Shown: positions 8,914 through 17,129 of the stretch, piece after piece
Position numbering within the stretch: the stretch's first letter is position 1
How the letters are laid out: each line of letters begins with the position of its first letter
DNA from: a bacterium
GTDB lineage: Bacteria > SZUA-182 > SZUA-191 > JAJRXT01
Direction: 5' to 3'
Length of the DNA stretch: 45,843 nt
Assembly (NCBI GenBank): GCA_024276125.1
Contig: JAJRXT010000075.1
Location: forward strand, 1 to 45,843
Translations under genes and position numbers: made by a program
Notes under the pieces: generated by a model
Databases searched by the model: none
What the model was told of the DNA's origin: nothing
Seen by the model: only the letters and a program-made list of their open reading frames with translations

Positions 8914-9882
8914 ATGATCGAAGTAACAAAATTAACTAAAAAATATGGTGATTTCCTGGCCGTAAATAATATCAGCTTTAATGTAAAGCAGGGAGAAATA
9001 CTAGGTTTTTTGGGGCCTAACGGAGCGGGTAAAACCACTACTATGCGTATAATTGCCGGTTATATGCCGCCTACTGCGGGTACGACTAAAGTTGCCGGTT
9101 ATGATGTGTTTGAAGAACCGATAAAGGTCAAAAGCCAAATAGGTTATCTGCCGGAAAACTCACCCTTATACGGCCATATGACGGTAAAAGATTATCTCTT
9201 ATTTATGGCTGAAATAAAAGGCGTAGCCAAAGCGCAGCGTAAGTCACGCTTAAACGAGGCGTTACATAAATGCTGGCTGGAGGATGTACAAGACCGGCTG
9301 GTCTCACATTTATCCAAGGGATATAAACAACGAGTTGGTATTGCGCAGGCGCTAATACATGATCCGCCGGTATTAATTTTGGACGAACCCACCATCGGGC
9401 TTGATCCCAAGCAGATTATTCAGGTTAGAAACATGATTCGCAGTTTAAAAGGAGATCATACGATTATCCTAAGCACGCATATTCTGCCTGAGGTAAGCAT
9501 GACCTGCGATCGAATAGTTATTATTAATAAAGGGCAAGTAGTAGCTATGGATACGCCGGAGGCATTATCCAAGCGTTTGAAGGGGACTGAAAAAATATAC
9601 CTACAGGTAATGGGCGCTGTTGATAAAATTTGTGCCCGACTAGGAACCATAAAGGGCGTATTAAATGTCAGTACGCATCAGGATGGAATTATAGTTGAAA
9701 ATGACGGTCAAGCAGATATAAGACCGTATCTGGCTGAAATTATAGTAAAAAATAAATGGAAACTTTTAGAGATGCGTTCAGTAGGGATGAGTTTGGAGGA
9801 AATATTTTTACAGCTTACCACCGTAGAAAAGACACAAATAACGCAAAAGGGGCAAGAGGCACAACAGGAGGTTCGGCGCTAA
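8914..9882 (+). CDS. ABC transporter ATP-binding protein, GldA-like
   Basis: The 322-residue product has Walker A GPNGAGKT (34-41), signature LSKGYKQR (about 133), Walker B LILDEPT (about 153) and the switch histidine in STHILPE. The extended C-terminal domain with a ferredoxin-like fold is typical of ABC-2 exporters of the GldA/NatA group. It should energise the membrane protein encoded next; the two genes overlap by one base (TAATG). With the GldG-like and DUF4340 genes downstream it forms the 'Gld-like' auxiliary cassette found in many non-gliding bacteria, whose substrate is unknown. Confidence 0.93.
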   Translation: MIEVTKLTKKYGDFLAVNNISFNVKQGEILGFLGPNGAGKTTTMRIIAGYMPPTAGTTKVAGYDVFEEPIKVKSQIGYLPENSPLYGHMTVKDYLLFMAEIKGVAKAQRKSRLNEALHKCWLEDVQDRLVSHLSKGYKQRVGIAQALIHDPPVLILDEPTIGLDPKQIIQVRNMIRSLKGDHTIILSTHILPEVSMTCDRIVIINKGQVVAMDTPEALSKRLKGTEKIYLQVMGAVDKICARLGTIKGVLNVSTHQDGIIVENDGQADIRPYLAEIIVKNKWKLLEMRSVGMSLEEIFLQLTTVEKTQITQKGQEAQQEVRR

Positions 9883-10634
9883 TGAAAAACATATGGGCTA
9901 TTTTTAAAAAGGAGTTATCGACCTATTTTGTATCTCCTATTGCATATGTTATGTTTTTAGTCTTTCTGCTTTTAGCCGGCTATTTTTTCTACAGCCTAAC
10001 GGCGGCCTTTAATTTGCAGTCTACTCATTATACGCAATACAATATGGCGCGAGGCAGTATAAACGATATGGTAATGGCGCCCTTATTTTATAATATAAGT
10101 ATAATCCTATTGCTAATGATCCCTTTATTTACAATGCGGATGTATTCTGAGGAGAAGAAAAGCGGTACATTGGAGGTATTGTTGACCTCCCCTATATCCA
10201 GTTTTGAACTGGTAATCGGTAAATTTTTAGGCAGTTTAAGTCTTTATATCATAATGCTGTTTTTTACCTTGGTTTATTCCGCTATTTTGTTTTTTTACAG
10301 TAATCAAGATTTGGGGCCTATAATCAGCAGTTATTTAGGATTAATTTTGATGGGCGCATCTTATATATCAATAGGACTTTTATGCTCTTCTCTTACTGAG
10401 AATCAACTGGTAGCGGCGGTAATCTCTTTCGGAGTATTGTTGTTTTTATGGGTAATAGGCTGGGCGGCCAATTTTGCAGGCCCTGATTTGGGGAAGCTGC
10501 TTTCCTATATTTCTATTATTGAACATTTTAATGATTTTGCCAAGGGAATTATAGACAGTAAAGATGTAGTATTCTATCTTTCTTTTATTGGAGTTAATCT
10601 TTTTTTAACCAATCAATCCATACAACTGAAGTAA
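9882..10634 (+). CDS. ABC-2 type permease, GldF-like
   Basis: The start at 9882 is chosen because an AGGAGG ribosome site lies just upstream and the ATG overlaps the stop of the ATPase gene by one base; a longer frame exists but has no such support. The 250-residue product begins MKNIWAIFKKELSTYF, has about six hydrophobic segments, the cytoplasmic motif TMRMYSEEKKSGTLEVLLTS that couples to the ATPase, and ends with the conserved KGIIDSKDVVFYLSF region. It is an inner-membrane exporter subunit. No defects are seen. Confidence 0.93.
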   Translation: MKNIWAIFKKELSTYFVSPIAYVMFLVFLLLAGYFFYSLTAAFNLQSTHYTQYNMARGSINDMVMAPLFYNISIILLLMIPLFTMRMYSEEKKSGTLEVLLTSPISSFELVIGKFLGSLSLYIIMLFFTLVYSAILFFYSNQDLGPIISSYLGLILMGASYISIGLLCSSLTENQLVAAVISFGVLLFLWVIGWAANFAGPDLGKLLSYISIIEHFNDFAKGIIDSKDVVFYLSFIGVNLFLTNQSIQLK

Positions 10635-10637
10635 ATT

Positions 10638-11093
10638 ATGCGTTATTTATTAATAATATTGGCCTGCGGGGTACTTATCGGCTTTAATTCAAGAACTCTT
10701 TTTGCCCAGGAAGAACTAAACCTTGAAGGACCTATGCCGAATGATTTTCATAAGCATTTGATGGAAGGCCAGAAAAAAATTGACGATGCGAGCAAACCAC
10801 AGGAATTTAAGGATAAAGATTTTTCTTTTGAAAACATAAAGTTTAAAAAGGTCTTAAAGCGATTTGTGGAAGTAACCGGTACTGCTAATAATTTATCGGG
10901 TAAAAACTTTGGGGCAGCTCGTTTTAATATAAAGATTTACAATAAAAAGGGCGGTTTACTGGCTGCCAGAACCTTTTTTGTGAATGAATTTTTGGTAAAT
11001 AAAAAGACCGCCTTTAATTTTTATATGCCGGATTTTGACTATACTAAGATAAAACGCTATGAATTCCATTTTGAGGAAGGGTCGTATTTTTAG
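10638..11093 (+). CDS. Secreted protein with an FxLYD-like domain
   Basis: The 151-residue product has a signal peptide (about 1-23, cleavage after TLFA) and a C-terminal beta-rich domain (about 72-150) with VEVTGTANNLSG, FNIKIYNKKGGLL and a tyrosine-rich strand, resembling FxLYD domains. It would be periplasmic or surface exposed. It follows the permease gene by 3 bases, so it belongs to the ABC operon. The function is unknown. The operon is broken right after this gene by the 259-bp MITE. Confidence 0.7.
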   Translation: MRYLLIILACGVLIGFNSRTLFAQEELNLEGPMPNDFHKHLMEGQKKIDDASKPQEFKDKDFSFENIKFKKVLKRFVEVTGTANNLSGKNFGAARFNIKIYNKKGGLLAARTFFVNEFLVNKKTAFNFYMPDFDYTKIKRYEFHFEEGSYF

Positions 11094-11108
11094 TTGGGTA
11101 GTTATTTA

Positions 11109-11367
11109 ACTCATGTTACGCAAACCCTGCTTTAAAATGTAGGGTGGGTCAAGCCCGTATTATGTATGAGCCTAAAAAAATATGCTGGACGTACGTATTT
11201 GATAGCGGACCCACCGCATCTGCAAATTGTTCGCCGCTAGACGTGGTGGATTCGGGGTAATCTTTTAATAAGTTATTGTCTCTTAATTTATATAAGAATA
11301 CCTGTTAGATAAAACCCCTTAATCCACCCTACATATGGTGTCATCAGTTTTTTTGCGTAAGGTGACT
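11109..11367 (+). mobile_element. Family D MITE, copy 1 (259 bp)
   Basis: The element has imperfect terminal inverted repeats (ACTCATGTTACGCAAA and TTTGCGTAAGGTGACT) and the same length as the copy at 42423-42681. TATTTA flanks it on both sides (11103-11108 and 11368-11373), a plausible target duplication. Inside, GTAGGGTGGG near the left end pairs with CCACCCTAC near the right, and CCCACCG/CGTGGTGG form an inner stem, so the unit can fold on itself. There is no coding frame. It separates the FxLYD gene from the gldG-like gene. Confidence 0.85.
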
Positions 11368-11394
11368 TATTTAATAATGACGGTGTATTGTGTT

Positions 11395-11450
11395 TAATGA
11401 AACGCTCCACCAGTGTGGTGGAATTGCAGGGTTTGCCTTACCACACTTTT
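11395..11450. repeat. Degenerate fragment of a family D element
   Basis: GCAGGGTTTGCCTTACCACA resembles the reverse complement of the family D left end (GCAGGGTTTGCGTAACAT), preceded by a TCCACC-AGTGT-GGTGGA hairpin. It probably is a decayed copy; it lies just before the gldG-like gene. Confidence 0.45.
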
Positions 11451-11514
11451 TAATGCTAAGCATATTATAAAATAATTCCCTAATTATCCGCATGTTTAAG
11501 GAGAGCAATACAGC

Positions 11515-12753
11515 ATGAAAGAAAACCGACTTCCCTTATTTAGAGCCAATATGACGTTGTTTGTCATTATAGTTTTGGGAATAATGATACTTTTGAACTA
11601 TTTATCGTATAAACATAATATTCGTTTTGATACAACTGCTTCAAAAAAGTACAGTATATCGGAACAAACCATAAAAATACTTGACTCATTACCTGTTGAC
11701 TTGCAGATGTTTTTTTTCGATAAACCCTCTACCGAAGAGCGGATAGAAGCCGAGAGTCTGCTTAGCGAATACATCTATTACAGCGACAGGGTAAGCGTTG
11801 AATATATCGATCCCGACCAGCAGCCTGCGATAACCCAAAAATATGGGGTGCAGCGATACGGTACTTTAGTTTTGAAACTGGGTGAAAAGCAACAGCATGT
11901 GGAAAAAGTAAGCGAACAGACGGTAACTAACGCTATTTTAAAATTAACCAAAGGCGCCAGTAAGTCCATTTATTTTCTGGCAGGACATGGGGAAACCGAT
12001 ATAGATGCTGAGGACAAAAATGGTTACAGTTTGGTCAAACAGTCTTTAGAAAGCCAGAATTATAAAGTCCAGAAGCTGGTTCTAATGCGTAATCCCCAAA
12101 TTCCAGCAGATTGTGAGCTATTGATATTAGCATCTCCTAAGACGGAATTGATGAAAGAAGAACAAACTGCTATTGAAAATTATCTTGCATCAGGGGGCAG
12201 CGGTTTGTTTTTAATAGACCCTCCGCAAAAAGACAAACAATGGGCGGGCGCTGGGGATTTTTTAGCCAAGTATGGTATAAGGCTGGGTAATAACATGGTA
12301 ATTGATACTATGAGCCAGTTGTTTGCCGGTAATTATTTTATGCCGGTTATTACAATGTATGGAGATAATCCGATTACCAGGGATTTTAAATTGGCTTCAT
12401 TTTTTCCGGTTGCCAGATCGGTTTCATTGGCTGAGAATGCGCCTGATAATGTGAAGCTGGACATTTTGGGCAGTACCGGCGGGGAAAACAGTTGGGCTGA
12501 ATCGGATATGGACGGTCCTTATGAATATACTGAGGGCAAGGATGTAAAAGGTCCGATTATCATAGCGGTCGCTGCTGAAATTACCCTTCCGGCTAAAACA
12601 TCTCAAACAGAGTCGGCTGAAAAAAAGAACATAAAGCGAATACAGACGATAAGAAAAAAAACTCTCCTCAAGGGCGGCTGGTTGTTTTTGGCGATTCTGA
12701 TTTTGCCAGCAATACATATATCAATCTATCCGGTAATCGTGATTTATTCTTAA
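11515..12753 (+). CDS. GldG-like ABC-transporter auxiliary protein, zero-frame part
   Basis: The 412-residue frame starts with an N-terminal membrane segment (about 14-29) and a large periplasmic domain with the family stretch YFLAGHGETDID and LLILASPKTELM. Gld-family auxiliary proteins sit in the inner membrane beside the ABC permease. The ribosome site AAGGAGAG precedes the ATG. From about codon 382 the zero frame loses family similarity, while the -1 frame continues with GRLVVFGDSDFASN and a final membrane segment, and ends at 12938. The break coincides with a run of eight A (12654-12661). The complete protein would be about 474 residues. Confidence 0.85.
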   Translation: MKENRLPLFRANMTLFVIIVLGIMILLNYLSYKHNIRFDTTASKKYSISEQTIKILDSLPVDLQMFFFDKPSTEERIEAESLLSEYIYYSDRVSVEYIDPDQQPAITQKYGVQRYGTLVLKLGEKQQHVEKVSEQTVTNAILKLTKGASKSIYFLAGHGETDIDAEDKNGYSLVKQSLESQNYKVQKLVLMRNPQIPADCELLILASPKTELMKEEQTAIENYLASGGSGLFLIDPPQKDKQWAGAGDFLAKYGIRLGNNMVIDTMSQLFAGNYFMPVITMYGDNPITRDFKLASFFPVARSVSLAENAPDNVKLDILGSTGGENSWAESDMDGPYEYTEGKDVKGPIIIAVAAEITLPAKTSQTESAEKKNIKRIQTIRKKTLLKGGWLFLAILILPAIHISIYPVIVIYS

Positions 12754-12938
12754 ATGTAATAAGCTGGCTGGCCGCAGACGAGGATATGATCTCAATTCGG
12801 CCAAAATCATCCATAAGCCGCACCATAAGCCTTACTGAAATGCAGATGCAGATTATTTTATATTTATCGGTAATATTATTGCCGGTACTTTCTCTTGCAG
12901 TCGGTATAAGCGTTTGGAAAAAGCGGAGAAGCTTATGA
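12654..12938 (+). pseudogene. C-terminal part of the GldG-like gene in the -1 frame
   Basis: Read one base back after the A run, the frame gives NSPQGRLVVFGDSDFASN, then SGNRDLFLNVISWLA, RPKSS and a closing hydrophobic segment ending in WKKRRSL. These are the expected last ~90 residues of the family. Its TGA (12936-12938) overlaps the ATG of the next gene by 4 bases, which supports this frame as the original one. Whether it is reached by a -1 shift at A-AAA-AAA (12654-12660), or the gene is broken, cannot be told from sequence. Confidence 0.85.
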
Positions 12939-14317
12939 GATTGAAAAACACCCTTGTTTGGAGTTTAATCCTTTTTGTATTGTTTGCATTTGTTTATTTT
13001 TATGAGATAAAAGGGCAGGGGCAGCGCGATAAAACGCTGGAGGATGCCAACAAGGTTTTTCTATTCCCTCCCCCGCAGATTAAATCTTTGGAATTAAAAA
13101 ACAAGGGACAAACTATCCGGTGCGTAAAATCCAAGAAGAATAAATGGAGTATCCTACAGCCAATTAAGTCTAGGGCGGATAAAAATGTAATAGACCTGCT
13201 GCTTGATACATTAGCCAGAACCACGATAGAACGCAAGCTTGAGGCGACCGGAAAAAAGGATTTAAGCGCCTTTGGTTTAGATAAACCTGGATTAAGCATT
13301 AAACTTACAGATCAAGATAACAAGGAATACAGTCTGCAATTGGGCGCTAGTAATCCGATTGGAAATCGTATATATGCCAAAAGCGGTCAAAACGAGCAAA
13401 TATTATTGTTAAACAGCGGTCTGCGTTACAGCTTGGATAAGAGCCTTTTTGATTTTCGGGATAAAAGAGTCTTTAATATTCCGGAGGCGGATGTTAGTAA
13501 AATCAGTCTGAAGACACCCAAAGAAACTATAATTTTAGATAATAATACACAAACAGGCTGGCAGATTATATCGCCTAAAAAGCTTAAAGCCGGTACGGAA
13601 GAGGTGGGCTTGCTTTTAGCTAATATAGGCTCATGGCGGGTTAAGAAATTTGTAGATGAGGATACGGATAATCCGGCAAAATTCGGTTTGGATAAACCGG
13701 TTTTTAAGTTAAGCGTAAAAAGCGTAAAAAAAGAATCCCCTGACATTTTACTTTTATCGAACAGAAAACAAGTTGATGAAGATAAAATGGTTGTGTACGC
13801 AAGATATGCCGCTTTGCCTGAAATAATGTTATTAGACTCTAAGATATTAAGCGATATAGACAAAAGCGTATTTGATTTGCGGGAACGCCGTATCCTTAGA
13901 TTTGACACCGTACGAGTAAATGAGTTAGAATTAGAAAATTCGGCTTGGGATATAAAGTTTAAGAAACTATCTGGTAATTGGCGGATGACAAAGCCGGAAA
14001 GGACACCCGCTAAAGGCTATATGCTGGAGAGCATGCTTTATGAGCTAAGCAGGCTGAAAGCCAAAGCCTTTATTGAGGCTGAAGATAAAAATACAGCCTA
14101 CGGTTGGGATAAGCCGCAGGTAAAAGTCAGCCTAACCGGTCAGCAGGCAAATAAGAGCTTCAGTTTAAATCTTACCTTCGGGGCGTTTAATAAAAAAGAT
14201 GACAGTCTGATATACGTAAGACGAGGTGACGGAAAAATATTCTTAGTATCCAAAGACATACTACCTGCTATTATACTGACGCCGGCGGATTTAAAACTGC
14301 AAGAAGCTAAAAAATGA
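12935..14317 (+). CDS. DUF4340 domain protein
   Basis: The start is set at ATG 12935, overlapping the gldG-like stop, rather than an upstream TTG. The 460-residue product begins with a membrane anchor (about 7-27) and contains repeated DUF4340 units, recognisable by repeats of SAFGLDKPGLSI, AKFGLDKPVFKL and TAYGWDKPQVKV each preceded by a WxIxxP strand. DUF4340 proteins accompany Gld-type ABC systems and are thought to be periplasmic partners; no biochemical function is established. It is the last intact gene of the operon. Confidence 0.88.
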   Translation: MRLKNTLVWSLILFVLFAFVYFYEIKGQGQRDKTLEDANKVFLFPPPQIKSLELKNKGQTIRCVKSKKNKWSILQPIKSRADKNVIDLLLDTLARTTIERKLEATGKKDLSAFGLDKPGLSIKLTDQDNKEYSLQLGASNPIGNRIYAKSGQNEQILLLNSGLRYSLDKSLFDFRDKRVFNIPEADVSKISLKTPKETIILDNNTQTGWQIISPKKLKAGTEEVGLLLANIGSWRVKKFVDEDTDNPAKFGLDKPVFKLSVKSVKKESPDILLLSNRKQVDEDKMVVYARYAALPEIMLLDSKILSDIDKSVFDLRERRILRFDTVRVNELELENSAWDIKFKKLSGNWRMTKPERTPAKGYMLESMLYELSRLKAKAFIEAEDKNTAYGWDKPQVKVSLTGQQANKSFSLNLTFGAFNKKDDSLIYVRRGDGKIFLVSKDILPAIILTPADLKLQEAKK

Positions 14318-14453
14318 AGGAGTATACCGATTTTTTGACAATGCTCTCCTCAGAATTTCATAAATATTTAGACATCAGAAAGCTACGGGGATTGGGTAAG
14401 GAATTGATGCTCAGGAATATGTGAATAAGGAAAGAGATAGTTGGAACGGTTAA
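14314..14453 (+). pseudogene. Decayed VapB-like antitoxin gene
   Basis: A small frame starts at ATG 14314 (overlapping the previous stop) and gives 36 residues including IRKLRGLGKE. In the -1 frame from 14403 the sequence reads IDAQEYVNKERDSWNG before TAA at 14451. LRGLGKE followed by IDAQEYV..ERDSW is the usual C-terminus of short antitoxins placed directly before PIN toxins, so a few bases were lost between the two parts and the DNA-binding N-terminus is largely missing. A TTG for the PIN gene overlaps its end. Confidence 0.65.
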
Positions 14454-14626
14454 AAAAACTGCTGGCAGGCTACAAATATATTGCCATAGATATCAGTACG
14501 TTTATCTATTACATTAAGGAAGATGAACGATATATTGATGCCGCAGATATCCTTTTTAGTCTGATAGTTATGTTTCGGTATGTCCCATGCCGAAACACCT
14601 GCGGTGAGCAATTAGTTTCGGGGTGA
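14441..14626 (+). pseudogene. Truncated PIN-domain toxin gene (VapC-like)
   Basis: The frame begins TTG and encodes ERLKKLLAGYKYIAIDISTFIYY-IKED, the first strand and acidic site of a PIN RNase, then stops matching after about residue 43 where a family A repeat starts (14569). The last residues and the stop are repeat sequence. A normal PIN protein has about 130-140 residues and two further acidic motifs, which are absent. The toxin is therefore inactive. Confidence 0.8.
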
Positions 14627-14642
14627 GACACCCCGAAATATA
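14569..14642. repeat. Family A double-hairpin repeat truncating the PIN gene
   Basis: TATGTTTCGGTATGTCCCAT-GCCGAAACA and TTTCGGGGTGAGACACCCCG-AAATATA flank a centre GCGGTGAGCAATTAG, which is the reverse orientation of the CCGCTAG centre in other copies. Confidence 0.85.
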
Positions 14643-14743
14643 AAAGTTATTTCAGGGGGTAGCGACCAACGGAAGCGTAGGGGGGAATCCCCCTAAAATG
14701 GATTGGGCGACACACCCATAGGATATAAGGAGATATTGGTTTT

Positions 14744-16237
14744 ATGTTCACTAAATACAAATACAATTATATATGTTGCATGTGGCTTATCGCAGCGGGT
14801 TTAAGCTGTATTTTTATGCCGGCTTGCAGCAAGGAATCCGATAATAATAATAAGCTTTGGAGTGAAAAAGAACACTCAAAAGCACAAAAAAGTGAAATAG
14901 AATCTATCACTCCGCAAACATTTGTTGAACTGGCTGAGAATCAAAAACCCGCTGTAGTAAATATTAGTATAACCAAAACCATTAAGGGGCATCCCAAAAT
15001 TTACGGCTCGCCTCATAGAAGAAATCGCAATCCCTTAGATGATTTTTTTGAGCGTTTTTTCGGCAATAACATGCCGCAGGAAGATTTAAAACAAAAGAGC
15101 CTGGGCACCGGATTTATCATCAGCAAGGACGGCTACATTCTTACAAATGCGCATGTGGTTGAAGATGTGGATGAAATACTTATTACCTTATCTAATAAAA
15201 AGGAATTTAAAGCTAAAGTTATCGGCGTAGATCATAAAACGGATATCGGCTTAATCAAAATAAAATCCTGGAAAGATTTGCCAGTTGCCAGTTTAGGTGA
15301 TTCCGACAGCTTAAAGGTTGGCGAATGGGTGATGGCTATCGGCAATCCATTCGGCTTAGAGCATACCATAACCGCAGGTATAATAAGCGCTATGGGACGG
15401 GTTATCGGAGCCGGGCCGTATGATAATTTCATTCAGACCGATGCCTCCATTAATCCGGGTAATAGCGGCGGCCCATTGTTTAATATCTACGGCGAGGTGG
15501 TGGGTATTAACACCGCAATCCTGCCGCAAGGACAGGGTATTGGCTTTGCTATCCCCATAAATGCGGCTAAGGATATACTAGCGGATTTAAAAGATAAGGG
15601 CGAGGTCGAAAGAGGCTGGCTGGGGGTTTTAGTGCAGGAAGTAACCCCTGAATTAGCTGAGAGCTTTGGTCTTAAGGAAGCCGCCGGAGCGTTGCTGGCT
15701 GAGGTATTTGAAGGATCACCGGCAGATAAAGCCGGCTTGAAACAAGGCGATATTGTGGTGCAATTCGATGGCGATAAAATTGATGATCATACTCATCTAT
15801 CCCGCCTGGCGGCTAAAGCAAAACCGCACAGTACGATAAATGTAGTAGTTATACGCAATGGAAAACGTAAAAAAATAGACGTAAATATCGGATTATACCC
15901 AAAAGATGGAATACCCCGCAGCGGGCGGCAAAAAGATAAATCAAGCAAATATGAAGATGTGCTGGGTCTGAAAATAAGCGAGCTTAACGCTCAGTTGAGG
16001 GATTATTTTGAAACAGACGTACAAAGCGGGGTAATTATTATCGAATTAGCGCCCAATGCGCCGGCTAAAAAATCAGGATTATTAGTGGGAGATGTTATTT
16101 TGGAAATAAATCGTCATAAAATAGATAACCTTGAAGATTGCAAACAGACCTTAGAAAAGGTTAATCGCAAAAAAAGCATCCTTTTTCTGGTGCAAAGAGG
16201 CAGTAACAGCCATTTTGTAGCCGTAAAACCAGACTGA
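14744..16237 (+). CDS. Do-like periplasmic serine protease (DegP/DegQ/HtrA family)
   Basis: The 497-residue product has an N-terminal hydrophobic segment ending IFMPAC, a possible lipoprotein or signal site. The trypsin-like domain carries the triad H137 (TNAHVV), D167 (KTDIGL) and S241 (NPGNSGGPL). Two PDZ domains follow (about 285-385 and 400-495), each with the expected GxLLAEVFEGSPA / GVIIIELAPNAPA carboxylate-binding stretch. It degrades or refolds misfolded envelope proteins. An AAGGAG ribosome site lies upstream. The length and domain order are those of classic Do proteases. It stands alone between repeats. Confidence 0.96.
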   Translation: MFTKYKYNYICCMWLIAAGLSCIFMPACSKESDNNNKLWSEKEHSKAQKSEIESITPQTFVELAENQKPAVVNISITKTIKGHPKIYGSPHRRNRNPLDDFFERFFGNNMPQEDLKQKSLGTGFIISKDGYILTNAHVVEDVDEILITLSNKKEFKAKVIGVDHKTDIGLIKIKSWKDLPVASLGDSDSLKVGEWVMAIGNPFGLEHTITAGIISAMGRVIGAGPYDNFIQTDASINPGNSGGPLFNIYGEVVGINTAILPQGQGIGFAIPINAAKDILADLKDKGEVERGWLGVLVQEVTPELAESFGLKEAAGALLAEVFEGSPADKAGLKQGDIVVQFDGDKIDDHTHLSRLAAKAKPHSTINVVVIRNGKRKKIDVNIGLYPKDGIPRSGRQKDKSSKYEDVLGLKISELNAQLRDYFETDVQSGVIIIELAPNAPAKKSGLLVGDVILEINRHKIDNLEDCKQTLEKVNRKKSILFLVQRGSNSHFVAVKPD

Positions 16238-16430
16238 TAAGCGGTTTATACTAAACTAGCGCACCGCAGGTAGCGGGTTCGTTCCCGTAGCCGCCGACTT
16301 TTAAGTCGGCCTGTAACCAGTAGGCGGGTTTAAAAACCAGCGCGTCTACAAAGTTTATGTTTCGGGATGTCTCATCCCGAAACACCCGCGTGTGAGCAAT
16401 ATATTGCGGGGTGGGACACCCCAAAACATA
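16238..16430. repeat. Repeat cluster: small palindromes and a family A unit (16356-16430)
   Basis: GCCGACTTTTAAGTCGGC and GGCGGGTTTAAAAACC are small palindromes also found near 2095 and 35340. The family A unit starts TATGTTTCGGGATGTCTCAT and ends CCCCAAAACATA. An open frame reads through it into the carbonic anhydrase gene, but that is accidental. Confidence 0.75.
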
Positions 16431-16468
16431 GATTGGGCGAGGCGCCCATTGAAGCTGAAGGATTTTTG

Positions 16469-17083
16469 TTGGAAAAAAACTTTAAAAATGTAATTTATCC
16501 CAATCCCGCAGGCGATTGGCCAGAAGTTGCTTCAGGCGCATATATTGATCCAACAGCTCGAATTATTGGAAAGGTAAAAATCGGACATCAGGTATTCATT
16601 GGCCCAAATGTAGTAATTAGAGCAGATGAAGCAGATGATTCCGGTAAAGTAAGTCCAATTGTAATTGAAGCAGATTGTAATATACAAGATGGCGTGATTA
16701 TTCATGCGCTTGCCGGCTCACAAGTAAATGTTGGACGGCAAACTTCTTTAGCGCATGGTTCTATTATCCATGGACCATGTATTTTGGGCGCAAATTGCTT
16801 TGTGGGTTTTCGTACTGTATTATATAACGTAGACATAGCAGACAATGTGTTTATAGGGCATGGGGCAGTGGTTTGTAATGTTGCGTTGCCGCCGCATTCT
16901 TTGGTATCACCCGGGATAACTATTCAGACTCCTAAACAGGTTGCAGAGCTGCCAAAGACGGGTTATACTGAGAAAGAATTTATGAAAAAAGTAATCGTTG
17001 CAAATATAAACTTGTGTAAGGGATATTTGACGCTAAAGCTTGATGTTTCGGCGCAAGACAAGCCGACTTCAAAACATCAATAA
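16469..17083 (+). CDS. Gamma-class carbonic anhydrase family protein
   Basis: The start is placed at TTG 16469, 6 bases after GAAGGA; the frame extends upstream to 16367 but that part is family A repeat sequence. The ~204-residue left-handed beta-helix has hexapeptide turns (ARIIGKVKIGHQVFIGPNVV) and the zinc histidines of gamma carbonic anhydrases: one in IIHAL and a pair in SLAHGSIIHGP. It probably hydrates CO2 or acts as a related zinc acyltransferase-like protein. The match to the Cam/CamH subgroup is better than to paaY-like proteins because of the SLAH-x4-HGP spacing. The gene could have had a longer N-terminus before the repeat arrived. Confidence 0.85.
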   Translation: MEKNFKNVIYPNPAGDWPEVASGAYIDPTARIIGKVKIGHQVFIGPNVVIRADEADDSGKVSPIVIEADCNIQDGVIIHALAGSQVNVGRQTSLAHGSIIHGPCILGANCFVGFRTVLYNVDIADNVFIGHGAVVCNVALPPHSLVSPGITIQTPKQVAELPKTGYTEKEFMKKVIVANINLCKGYLTLKLDVSAQDKPTSKHQ

Positions 17084-17129
17084 ACATAACCGAACATAAT
17101 ACTCTGTTTTAATAAGCAATTATAAAATT

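Noticed and set aside
9756-9881. N-terminal extension of the GldF-like permease
   Set aside because: It overlaps the ATPase gene in another frame; AGGAGG and TAATG at 9882 define the real start.
12914-12934. TTG start for the DUF4340 gene
   Set aside because: The ATG at 12935 overlaps the upstream stop and begins directly before the membrane anchor.
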